Assembly: GCA_020465985.1 (NCBI GenBank)
Contig: JAANYP010002042.1
Coordinates: 141,190 to 205,189 of the forward strand
Reading direction: 5' to 3'
DNA length: 64,000 nucleotides
Source of the DNA: Centrapalus pauciflorus
Lineage: Eukaryota > Streptophyta > Magnoliopsida > Asterales > Asteraceae
The position numbers were made by a program, and so were the translations under genes. The notes below the pieces were generated by a model. That model worked only from the letters and a program-made list of their open reading frames with translations. It was not told the origin of the DNA and did not search any database. Every line of letters starts with the position of its first letter. The stretch's first letter is position 1. Positions 31,179 to 41,747 of this stretch are shown here, in pieces.

Positions 31179-32576
31179 TGTGGGAAGCCAGGTCATATGT
31201 CTAGGGATTGCCCGAATCCCGGAGCGCGATTCCCAGGATCGAGTTCGAGTGGGGCCGGAGCTTCTGGATCATCGTCAGCACCTCGGGGAGGGGGAGCACC
31301 GAGGGCTCGTGGTAGAGTCTTTCAGGCTGCCGCTGAAGAGGCACGTGAGTCGCCTGATGTTGTATCTGGTACGTGCATCCTTAATGGACTACGTGCCTTT
31401 ATCTTGTTTGATTCGGGATCTGATCGTTCATATGTATCTGCCTCCTTCTGTGCTTATTTTTCTATGCCTTCATCTGAGTTATCTGTGCCTGTTGTCGTTG
31501 AGCGTGTTGATGGTAGTACTGTATTAGTGAGCCGTATCTATAGAGGTTGTGCATTAGAGATAGACGGTCATCGGTTTTCCATAGACTTGATGCCTATAGA
31601 GATTAGCAGTTTTGATGCCATTGTAGGCATGGATTGGCTGACAGTGCGTCAGGCGGATATCTTCTGTTCTAAGAAGATGATTCATATTCCTATTTCCGAG
31701 TCAGAGTCAGCGATCGTGTATGGAGAGAGGCGTAGAGGGGAGATGAGTATAGTGTCGATGGCGCAGGCACAAAGATATGTGGCGAAGGGGTGTGCCACTT
31801 ATTTAGCATATGTGGTGGACGCGAAGAAAGAGAAGAGGGAGGTTAGTGATGTGCCGGTGGTTAGAGATTTCCCTGACGTGTTTCCAGATGAGTTGCCAAG
31901 TCTGCCGCCTGACCGGCAGGTTGAGTTTAGGATCGATCTAGTTCCCGGGGCCGTTCCTATTGCGCGCACGCCGTATCGGTTAGCTCCTACCGAGATGCAC
32001 GAGATGATGACGCAGCTGCAGGATCTGTTGGATCGTGGGTTCATTCGCCCCAGTTCTTCTCCGTGGGGAGCCCCTGTGTTATTCGTGAAGAAGAAGGACG
32101 GGACGATGCAGATGTGTATAGATTATCGAGAGCTTAATAGGGTAATGGTGAGGAACCGTTATCCCTTGCCGAGGATTGATCTTTTTGATCAGCTTCAGGG
32201 GGCGAGTTTCTTTTCGAAGATTGACATGCGTTCCGGGTATCATCAGTTGCGGGTCAGAGACGAGGATGTGCCTAAGACTGCTTTTAGGACCAGATATGGT
32301 CATTATGAGTTCTTAGTCATGCTGTTTGGGCTGACTAATGCCCCAGCAGCATTTATGGACCTGATGAATAGGGTCTGTAGGCCAATGCTCGACCGATTTG
32401 TGATAGTGTTTATTGATGACATTCTGATCTACTCGAGGAGTAGCAAGGAGCATAGCCAGCATTTGAGAGAGGTTCTCAGTACCCTGCAGAGAGAGAGAGA
32501 GGCTATATGCCAAGTTTTCGAAGTGCGAGTTTTGGCTTCGAGAGGTGCAGTTCTTAGGGCATGTGGTGACGAGTGA
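31179..32576 (+). pseudogene. Protease and first half of RT, second gypsy element
   Basis: In the Gag frame after its stop come the protease (LFDSGSDRSYVSASF), the linker ending DFPDVFPDELPSLPPDRQVE, and RT blocks FIRPSSSPWGAPVLFVKKKD, MRSGYHQLRVRDEDVPKTAF and FIDDILIYSR. One aspartate of the usual PRIDDLFDQL is missing by a clean three-base loss. A frame change near 32510 ends the readable RT; the region corresponding to the intron-like insert of the first element is uninterrupted here. Confidence 0.85.
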
Positions 32577-33444
32577 GGGTGTTAAGGTAGATCCCGCGAA
32601 GATCGAGGCGATTATGAGTTGGGGCCAGCCCACGTCTGTGTCCGAGGTTCGCAGTTTCTTGGGTTTGGCGGGGTATTATCGGCGGTTTATTGAGAACTTT
32701 TCGCGGATTGCAGTACCTTTGACGATGTTGACGCGACAGTCTGTGCCATTTGTATGGACTGAGGAGCAGGAGAGTGCTTTCCGAGAGTTGAAGAATCGGC
32801 TGTGTAGGGCTCCGATTCTAGCGTTGCCGGCGGGATCTGAGGACTTTGCTGTCTATTGTGATGCTTATTTTACTGGGTTGGGGTGTGTACTGATGCAGAG
32901 GGGCAAGGTGATTGCTTATGCCTCGAGACAGCTTCAGAGTTATGAGTTGAGTCGACCGGTGCATGACTTAGAGTTGGACGCCATAGTCTTTGCCTTGAAG
33001 ATATGACGGCATTATCTGTATGGGACGAGATTTACCGTGTATACCGACCATAAGAGTTTGCAGTATCTGTTCAGTCAGAAGGAACTGAACATGAGACAGA
33101 GGCGCAGCATGGAGCTTCTGAATGATTATGATTGCGATATCCAGTACCATCCGGGGAAAGCTAACGTGGTGGCAGACGCTTTGAGCAGGAGATCTTATGA
33201 GCAGACGGTTACGTCCAGAGCTTCTCGATTAGAGGTCACGTCGACCTTGATTGATAGTCTGCGGTTAGCTCAAGAGGAGGGTCTGAGAGGCGAGAATGTG
33301 CAGAGAGAGAGATTAGCTGGTCAGTTAGAGTTACTGAGTAGAGATGACCGAAGATTGATGACCCTTCGAGGTCGAGTGTGGGTCCCTAGAGTAGGCAGTC
33401 TGCAGCAGCTGATTTTAGCCGATTCCCATAAGTCTAGATTATAA
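32545..33444 (+). pseudogene. RT end, RNase H and integrase zinc module, second gypsy element
   Basis: It opens with QFLGHVVTSEGVKVDPAKIE and GLAGYYRRFIENFSRIAVPL, then RNase H (YCDAYFTGLGCVLMQRGKVI and YTDHKSLQYLF) and the segment HPGKANVVADALSRR. A TGA at 33004-33006 replaces the tryptophan of the IWRHYLYG segment, and a TAA at 33442-33444 interrupts the integrase zinc module. All are in one frame, so the damage is point mutation only. Confidence 0.82.
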
Positions 33445-34675
33445 ATCCATCCGGGCAGCACGAAGATGTACCGAGACCTGCGAGTTCATTACTGGTGGCC
33501 AGGGATGAAGAGAGATGTGGGGAAGTACGTAGAGGCGTGTATGACGTGTTTGAGGGTCAAGAGCGAGCATCAGAAGCCGCATGGCAGACTTCAGCCGCTA
33601 GAGGTTCCAGAGTGGAAGTGGTATGATATCACCATGGACTTCATAGTGAGACTTCCGCGGACTGTTCGTGGGAATGATATGATCTGGGTTATTGTCGATC
33701 GGCTTACGAAGAGTGCCCACTTCTTGGCCGTTCGTGGGACTATTACGATGGATCAGTTGGCGCGTCTCTACATTAGTGAGATCATTGCGAGGCATGGAGT
33801 TCCGAGATCTATTACGTCTGACCGAGATAGCCGATTTGTGTCGCGATTCTGGCAGAGTTTTCAGAGGGAGTTGGGTACCCGAGTTCAGCTGAGTACAACC
33901 TATCATCCGCAGACAGGGGGTCAGACATAGCGGACTAATCAGACATTGGAGGATATGCTGCGAGCTTGTGTTATTGATTTCGGGGGTAGCTGTGATCTTT
34001 ATTTGCCGCTTGTTGAGTTTGCGTACAATAACAGCTACCACACGTCTATTGGCATGCCTCCGTTCGAGGCTCTCTATGGGCGTAAGTGTTTGACTCCTGT
34101 ACGTTGGGGAGAGGTTGGGGAGCGTCCTATCAGCGGGCCAGAGTTTCTTCAGGAGACTAGCGACAAGGTCACTATGATTCAGCAGCGGATCAGGACAGCT
34201 CAGAGTCGTCAGAAGAGTTACGCGGATCGCCGGATGTCCGAGTTAGAGTTTCACGTCGAAGACTCCGTGATGCTGAAGGTCTCACCCTGGAAGGGGATTA
34301 TCCGGTTTCGGTGACGGGGTAAGCTGGGCCCGCGCTATATTGGGCCGTTTGAGGTTGTCGAGAGGATCGGGGATCAGGCTTATCGTCTGAATTTGCCTTC
34401 AGAGTTATCAGGAGTTCATAATGCCTTTCATGTCAGCCATCTCCGTAAGTGCTTGGCCCGTGATGATCAGCGAGTGCCTTTGTCAGAGATTGAGGTATAG
34501 ACTTCAGTATGCCGAGTAGCCTGAGGCAGTGACAGATCGCAAAGTGAAGAGGCTACGTAATAAAGAAGTGCTGTTAGTGTTGGTGCAGTGGAAGCACCAT
34601 AAGCGTACCAGCGCCACATGGGAGCCAGAGTCAGAGATACGTAGCCGTTATCCTCACCTCTTTGCTTCGAGCTAG
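33445..34675 (+). pseudogene. Integrase and chromodomain-like tail, second gypsy element
   Basis: Readable segments include YWWPGMKRDVGKYVEAC, the catalytic core ITMDFIVRLPR and TSDRDSRFVSRFW, FAYNNSYHTSIGMPPFEALY and GPRYIGPFEVVERIGDQAY. Stops occur at 33928-33930 (TAG), 34312-34314 (TGA) and about 34498-34500 (TAG). The tail (VQWKHHKRTSATWEPE) corresponds to the chromodomain-like end of the first element and finishes at TAG 34673-34675. Confidence 0.8.
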
Positions 34676-34697
34676 ATTCTGAGGACAAAATCTTCAT

Positions 34698-34710
34698 AAG
34701 GAGGGAGGAC
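34698..34710 (+). promoter_or_regulatory. Polypurine tract, second gypsy element
   Basis: AAGGAGGGAGGAC lies just before the 3' LTR start TGTAACATC at 34712 and after GAGGACAAAATC, the usual order in this lineage. Confidence 0.85.
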
Positions 34711-34711
34711 T

Positions 34712-36277
34712 TGTAACATCTCATTTTTGGGATAGGTACGTGGAATTATTTCATTGGATTAATTATGTAATTTGGGACCCAATGATATAAATCTGTATTT
34801 TGAGATAATGGGATCGGATATTGGGTACTGAACCGAGTTTAGATTAAAAACGTATATATTTGGGAGCTACTTGCTTTATTGCTTCACAATTCAATTTCTA
34901 AAATCAGAACTAAAGATGTGTTGTGTGTGTATCTTAACTCCACCAACAGCTTAAGCAAGATTTGGGGATTGATTGAGTGATTAAAGCTTCCAAATTCATC
35001 ATCATCTTCACCTTTGAGTTTAGGTAAGATTTGAGCTTAAATTCGTGAATTAAGTGTTGTGAATCATGAGTAAGTGATTCAATTGAGTTTTTGTGTGTTA
35101 ATGAGTAAATTCGGGCATATATCTTTGGTAAAATCGAGTTGGGGAGAATTCCCCTGGTATGCTATAAAAAAGAGCAATTCTGGTTCTGTTCGTCCGTGAG
35201 CACGGCCGCGATCCCCTGATCGCGGGCTGCAATGTTCTTGAGTGATCGCAGGCGGTTTAGCTTGAGCGCAGCCGCGACCGCGACCGCGATGGTCAGTGCG
35301 GCTGCGATACGGCCGGGGTTCCAGGTCGGGTTTTTGGGTTCTGTAAGTTGTGTGTTCGGGTCTTTAGAGTCTCGTGAGTTGTTGAGAATTGTGTATAGAG
35401 TCGTTGGGTTGAGATCGTGATATTGAGTTATATGTTGTGATTTCAGGGTTTCGGGTCGATAGGGTCGGGAAAGGGCAAGGACCCGAGACCGAGTAGTATA
35501 GCTAGCTGGGCAGGTGAGTTTGCATGTTTTTCTTGAGATACCTGTACGATTATTTATTTATACTTGCATGATCTTTTATTGAGCTTTTTACGAGATATCA
35601 TGAGTTTTCTTACGAGCTTTTATTGAGATATTATCATGCATGTATTACTGTGCTTTATTGAGAATTGTGCTTGTGATATGAGATTTGAGACACTTGAGCT
35701 ATCGAGATACTAAACCGTACGGCTGGGCAGGGGTTGGGTCGCTCCCGATTCCCTTTTGAGTCCTGACGACTGCTTTGTGCGGTCTAGGGATTTGGGTACG
35801 TGGATTCATCCACACGAGTTGAGTGCCTATTTGAGCTACTTTGTGGGATCTCATACACTTGTTCAGTAGGGAACGATGAACGTTTTATTATCGAGTTATT
35901 TATTTATTGAGTGTTATAACCGTACACTAAATCTTGCATTCTCACCAGCTTTAGCTGACCTGTGTGTGTTGTCGTGTGTATCTCAGGTGACCGGAGCGTT
36001 AGTAGGCCTGCTGGACCGAAGTAGGTATGCTGTTGTTTCTGCTCGAGGAGTTATTAGCTACCCTGTGTAGAGGTAGTTACATTTTGTGGACTGTTTGTAT
36101 ATACTTCGGATAGGTTGCTTTACATTAGGGATATCCGTGACTCTCTTATGTTAAAATCATGTTTTAAATTATCGGGTTTTCATGTATGTGCATTGGGAAT
36201 AGTGTAGGGATTATTATATTGTGTCACAGATGATGTGTTATTTACGTGGCATTGTGGATTAGTTCGAGGGTGTTACA
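34712..36277 (+). repeat. 3' LTR of the second gypsy element (1566 bp)
   Basis: Aligns along its whole length with 28255-29831, with scattered substitutions and a few small indels, and ends GTGTTACA followed by the duplication ATTTT. Confidence 0.92.
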
Positions 36278-36282
36278 ATTTT

Positions 36283-37320
36283 CCTTGAAAATTTTAATTA
36301 AATCGAAACATAAACTTATCAATATATTTGAATCAAAACGAATAAAATGTGAAGTCTATATTTTTATAATAGATATTAGAATCTAAACACACTAATGTAA
36401 CAAAATAATTAGTAAAAAATAAAATATTTAGTTTAATTTGAAACGTATTAATATAACAAATATTTATATAAATACAAATAAAATATTAAATTTAAATCGA
36501 AACATATTAACGTAATAAAATATTTTAATCAAAAGGAACAAAATAATAGTTTTCTTTATTTTTCTTAATAATTATAAGTAAATCAAAATAAATTAACGTA
36601 ATATAAAATAGTTATACGAAAACGTATAAAGGATAGAAATGTATAAATACTTTAACAAATGAAACGGTAAGAGAAATAAATTAATAAATAAATTAGATAT
36701 ATAAATTGGAAAAAAATTTAATAAAAAAAATATCTTATAAAATAGAAAATGCATAAACGATAATAAATATATTTATCAATTTATTAAATTAACCCTTAAA
36801 ATTTGAAATCAAAAATAAAATTTTGTGTTGAAACTAATTATATAGCATGGTGACAAATATATGTTATTGAGAAAAATAGTAAAACCGTCTTTTAGGAAGA
36901 GCCTCTATATATATAAGCAAAATTCGTATAAAAAGTTACAATTAAAAAATATTGAGCAAAAAATGATATACTTTTTAGTTGTATGATCATAAACTGGGCA
37001 ATAATTGTATACAATATTAAATTATAATTTTATTAGTTAATTGAGAAAAAATATTATTTTAAATGATTCATAATATAAATAGTAAAATATGTGTCAAAAA
37101 TAAATAACATCCCAAGAAATAAATACATATCTCATTAGTATTTTTAATAGTTGTATAATAAATAACATAAACCATGTGATAAACAAAAATAAAAAATTAA
37201 ACTCATTGAAAAACAAAAGTATAAATATTGAATTTGATGGATAATATATTAATATAAAGTAATTGGACGATATTTGTAGATGAAAATCCAAGTGGTAGTG
37301 ATAAGATATAAAATACAATA
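36283..37320. repeat. AT-rich degenerate repeat block
   Basis: Words such as TTAAATCGAAACATATTAACGTAATAAAATATT recur in degenerate form between 36290 and 36620, at roughly 55-60 bp intervals, and related words lie left of the gypsy insertion at 28000-28250. No gene is visible. Confidence 0.45.
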
Positions 37321-37330
37321 AAAATGCACA

Positions 37331-37396
37331 CAATGAGATTCGATCCCGCGCCATTGGGATTCTAAGATTAGATGAGTTCCAGCTGAACCAACACAT
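37331..37396 (-). repeat. tRNA-derived SINE head or tRNA-like pseudogene
   Basis: On the minus strand TGGTTCAGCTGGAA resembles a polymerase III A box, and GGGATCGAATCTC, about 40 bases downstream, resembles a B box. The spacing fits a tRNA-like promoter. No cloverleaf with a full acceptor stem can be drawn, so a SINE is more likely than a functional tRNA gene. Confidence 0.4.
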
Positions 37397-37907
37397 TATT
37401 TATGTTTTTTATCGCGCAAAAAATATATAAGCTAATACTGGACAGCTGGGCTACATTAACATATAAAATTTTTTTGAGCCCCTTATAGTGAATTGGGACC
37501 TGGACGGTGACCCATGTGGACCAGGGCCGACCCTGTCAATTCAATGATTGATTTATTAATATAAGCTTAAGTTAAAATAATAGAATTAATTTTGGTTTTT
37601 GTAAGAAAAGTACGTGGGTCAAGGTTCAAAAGAAAAAGCCAGGTCACAGCAGTTCGAAAAATCCAACTCTAGTACTCATGTCAAAAAATTGTTATTAAGG
37701 ATAGAAAAAATATAAAATTTAATATTATTAATATGAAAAAAAACATTGTTATTATAAATGATAAAAAAACATCAACTGATCCTGTTAATATAACCCAAAT
37801 TTGTTAACAATCTTCAAAAATGTAATCATTTTTTTAATCTATTTTTTATATCATTTACCAACTGAGCAATTCTTTTACTTATAATTGGAACACTTTGATA
37901 TCAATCT

Positions 37908-40620
37908 CTTTTTTGAAAGATAATTTTATTGAAACTCAACAACAAAAGCTCCGAGCAAAGTACAAGGAGAGCTAAACAACTAATACTAAGAAAAATCGTC
38001 CAATACTACGTATCAACATGTCCCACAGTCTTGAAATCGAATCCTTTCACATCTATTTTTTTTTTTCTTACTTCGGTTTCCATCCAAAGAAATCCAAACA
38101 TTGAATTTTAGGAGGGCGTTTGGTTCACAAAATGGGATTCGAATGAATTGAAATTTAAATTTTAGTCATTAATATAGTTGATAAAGGTAGAAGATAGTTT
38201 TAGAGGGCGTTTGGTATCTAGATGTGTTTAGAAATGTATATGAGTTTGAGTATAGGTTTGAAAGAAGAAATGGAATCATGAAGAGAGGGAAAACTCACGG
38301 GAGTAGATGAGTTTTACTTTTTAGGAATGATTTCCATAAATTTGGTTTCAAAGAATGAACCAAACAAAATTTTTTAAACCCATAACCATTCCTTTTTTCA
38401 AAACCCATCAAACAAACACACCTAGTATTTCTAGGGAACGTATGTTGAAATCTAATTTATGTATGCATTGAAATTTAATTCATGTATGATTTGGTCAAAT
38501 TCCTATAAACAAGAAAATTTGATTGAAAATACATAAAATTTAACCATTTAGCTTGGTTATAAAATATTCTAAACAAACTAAATTTAAATTCCAATTCCAT
38601 TAGATTCAATTCCACGAACCAAGCGCCACCTCAGAGGAATATGTCTGCATTTTTTACAACCTCTAACTCCGATCCTTTGACTAAAATTTCACCAAAGCCC
38701 TCTCACTTTTGAGCAATCGAACAAAATATGTTGCTTGCAAGGTATCTGGAGCAAGATTACATAACAAACATTCTGAGTCTAAGATGAAAACCGATTCAAG
38801 AATGCTCTCCAAACACAAATATTTACCATCTAAGGTATCCACAAATTCCAAATGAATCCTGAGTAGTCGTGTAGCACAACACTTTGAACGAGCAAAGTTA
38901 GAGAATTGACCAAAAACGAGTTGTTTCGCTCGAGTGACCAAACCCAACGATCTTCCTTATTTGCTTCCAGCTTTATTTCTATCATATCTTCCATCGCTCC
39001 AAAATTTTGCAGTCTTAAACCCTTTCTTAAGCGAATAAACGAGGGAATCTATCCATCAATTTAGCGATCAGTCCAAAAATAAATACTTCTCCGGTTTCCA
39101 ACTTGCTTTGAGGCCAAGTTAAGCAAAGGAACACCCAATCTCTCAACATCTTTGCAAGCTTTAATTATACTTAACGACAAGGAGGATTTGAAAGAGTCGA
39201 AGAGTCGTTCTTACTGAAATTAAAACCTATAGACTCTCCATATAGATTACAGATGACTTATCTCCGTGACATGTTTTCTTCTACCTTAAACCTCCAAAAC
39301 CATTTACCGATCATGCTCCAGTTTTTCGATTTTAGACAACCAATACCCAACCCACCTGCTTTTAAAGACACTGATTTTTGTTCCATTTTACCCGGCTCAT
39401 TTTCTTATCCATATTCTTGAGTACCCGAAAAATCACCTTCTTATACAATCCAGTTTTATAATGATACATACAGGAGCTTTAAACATGGAAAAATAATAAG
39501 TCGGCAAAGCATTCACCACCGATTCAATTAGAGTTACTCTCCCGCCAATGGATGGAAGTTTGCTTTCCAGCAGCAAAGCCACCTTTCGAATCTATCAATT
39601 GTGCCATCCCAGCAGATTCTAACATTGCAGGGACTTGATCCAACTGGGAGGCCTAGGTGCATAAAAGGCATTTTATCATGTTGACAATTAAAAGAATTAG
39701 CCATGGAACATACCTCTGAATCCTCTACTCCAATTCCGAAAATACGAGTCTTTGATAAAAAATTTTAAACCCTAATGCTTCATGGAAGAGGCCAAGAAGG
39801 GATAGTAACGTGACCAGGTTATCTCTTGACCATATGCCGGAAAAAAGAGCATCATCGGCATATTGAAGTAGGGACAAGTTTGATTCATCATCCTTCACTA
39901 AAAATAAGCCTTTGAAAATCCGCTTGTTGCACGATTCAATGATCAAAGGCTGAAGGGATTCTGCAACCAGTAGGAATAATAGTGGAGATGGCGGATCTCC
40001 TTGTCTCAACCCTTTTTCCACTTGAAATTCTTTCAAAGGCGAACCATTAAATAGTAAGAATCTGCCTTCCTGCTAATCTGCTATGAACCCTCTATTGGTT
40101 GTGACTGATTAGTTTGCCAATGTCAGCCGCTAGTCTTCTTGCCAACACCTTTGCTAAAATTTTATACATACAACCAATCAAGCTAATTGGTCGCAAATCA
40201 CTGATTTCCATGGATCCATCTTCTTAGGAGCAAGAAGAGTGAATGAAGCGTCGCACTTTCTTGCAATTTTCCCTGTCTCCCAAACTGCCTTATGAACCTC
40301 ACTCGTCACCCTTTGAAAATTCCCAAAAGTGTTTGATAAAAGTGAAATTGAATCCATCGGATCACAGTGCCTAATTTCCACCACAATCCCAAACCGCATT
40401 TTGTATTTCAGCTTCCGTGATTTCAGATTCTAACCAATGACTATCACCGCCTGGAAGCTTTCTTAAAGACGGGCATCGAAATGAGGGTTTCCAATTATCT
40501 TTTTCCTTGAACCTGTCTTGAAACTGCTCAAAGATTGCTAATTTTATATCCTCAACATCTTCAATCAAACACTTAGATATCAACCTGTTATTCGGCCATT
40601 AAAAAATTCCTCATACTTAT
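37908..40620 (-). pseudogene. L1-type LINE remnant (reverse transcriptase and zinc-finger tail), broken
   Basis: On the minus strand, from high to low coordinates: an upstream part (40583-40371), the RT block with ASFTLLAPKKMD followed by DQLASLIGCMYKILAKVLA-like coding (40260-40140), GLRQGDPPSPLLFLLVAESL and catalytic LLQYADDALF (39725-40020), and near 38750 a Cys-containing segment like the zinc-finger tail of plant L1 RTs (CLLCNLAPDTLQ). Frames are broken throughout. The likely 3' end is TTCAATAAAATTATCTTTC with an A-run at about 37908-37940. A MITE has inserted at 38115-38627. Confidence 0.7.
38115..38627. repeat. MITE inside the LINE remnant, with a smaller one nested in it
   Basis: The left end GGCGTTTGGTTC and right end GAACCAAGCGCC are inverted copies with one mismatch. 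Inside, 38202-38422 has a second pair of weaker ends beginning GGGCGTTTGGTATCTAG. Ends of this GGCGTTTGGT type are common in plant hAT-like MITEs. No clear target duplication was found. Confidence 0.5.
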
Positions 40621-41140
40621 TTGCTTTGACTCGTTGTCATAGAAAAGGGATTTGAGACTAATCTAGATGTTAAGAGGCAGTAACACTTTTTTTTTTTCCA
40701 AATCATCTGAATAATGGATGATCAACGTAAATCCATAGTTTCACCAATAAACCCAGTTTGTACTACTTGGGATTAGTAGGATTGGGCAGGGAAGAAAGTT
40801 GATGTGACTTAGAATGCCAAATCCGATATAGTGTCTTGAAAAGTTCATGCCAAGCATCATAATTGAGTTCATTAACATCGTGAAGAAGAGGGATTATTGA
40901 CCTTTATCTTTGTGACGTCATAAGATTTTCCGGAGTTCGGAGTGGATGATTCTCCAACCAGAGTGACAATAGGGAAGTGCGGAAGAGTGTGGCGATGGCT
41001 CGGGTGTTGCAACCGCGCTTTGTGAGGGGGAGGGGGAGGAGGGGGGGCAATAACTAGGGTTTGAGAGGAAGAAAGAAGAGAGTGGTTGTGAAGATCAAAG
41101 GCTCGAATACCATGTTGGGGAGTTTTTTCCCATCACTAAG
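40621..41140. other. Non-coding stretch upstream of the LINE remnant
   Basis: No coding similarity. It includes a G-rich run (GAGGGGGAGGGGGAGGAGGGGGGG, about 41024-41047). Near 41105, the minus-strand word TGGTATTCGAGCC looks like a mutated primer binding site, a hint of an old LTR element that I cannot support further. Confidence 0.4.
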
Positions 41141-41141
41141 A

Positions 41142-41440
41142 GGACGTTTTGTACCGTGGAATAGAATGAAATGATATTTATAAGTTATTTTAACTAATAA
41201 TACTTGCACATAATTAAAAATTAAAAAAAAACTATAAAACTACTTAAGCTTTCCATCTTTTTGATTCTCTCCTTATTTATAAGAAACTAAGAGAAATAAA
41301 ATTCATATTAAACTCCATTCTCTACTCCCTCGCATTGAAAATCAAGGCTCTTGCTTGTTATACAAAAAAAAAAAAAAAAAAAAAGAAGAAGCTTTTAATC
41401 ACATGTGTTTCCATTCCATTCCACCATACCAAATGGCCCC
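41142..41440. repeat. MITE with about 30-bp imperfect terminal inverted repeats
   Basis: The left end GGACGTTTTGTACCGTGGAA pairs with the right end TTCCACCATACCAAATGGCC. An uninterrupted run of 21 A (41364-41384) lies inside. It sits about 300 bp downstream of the REV3 stop codon. Confidence 0.55.
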
Positions 41441-41747
41441 TAAAATCATAATTGATTGAAATATATAAAGTATAAGGTACAACAATAGAAACCCTAATAG
41501 ACGTTTTACCCATATAGAAAACAGTTTTCAAAGCTCATTCTTTGTGTATGTTGTTTCTTTTATAATTTCAATATTTTACATTGATGAGAAGTGGGTATAC
41601 AATTTCCATTTATTGTTTTTCATGGTGTTGAATATACTAATATTTTAGATTAATTACCTATAAGATCGATAAATATACAACCACCTATGAAACTATGGGA
41701 GAAAGATCGTAATCCTGACGACCTAACCTAAGGACAATGTTAAAATT

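Larger units (their letters stand above)
28255..36277 (+). mobile_element. Complete Ty3/gypsy Tekay-like retrotransposon, coding region mutated
   Basis: LTRs at 28255-29831 and 34712-36277 start TGTAACATC and end GTGTTACA. Target duplication ATTTT flanks both sides (28250-28254 and 36278-36282). A perfect initiator-tRNA primer site and a polypurine tract are present. Gag, protease, RT, RNase H and integrase lie between them in gypsy order with about six in-frame stops and one frameshift. The LTRs differ at roughly a dozen positions in the first 240 bp alone, mostly transitions, so this insertion is older than the 19.2-kb chimera. Confidence 0.93.

Noticed and set aside
37500..37545. End of a hAT element (CAGGGCCGACCCTG)
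   Set aside because: Only one end is visible, no partner or duplication was found, so it is not listed as a feature.
41095..41120. Minus-strand TGGTATTCGAGCC as a primer binding site
   Set aside because: Two mismatches and no LTR structure next to it.
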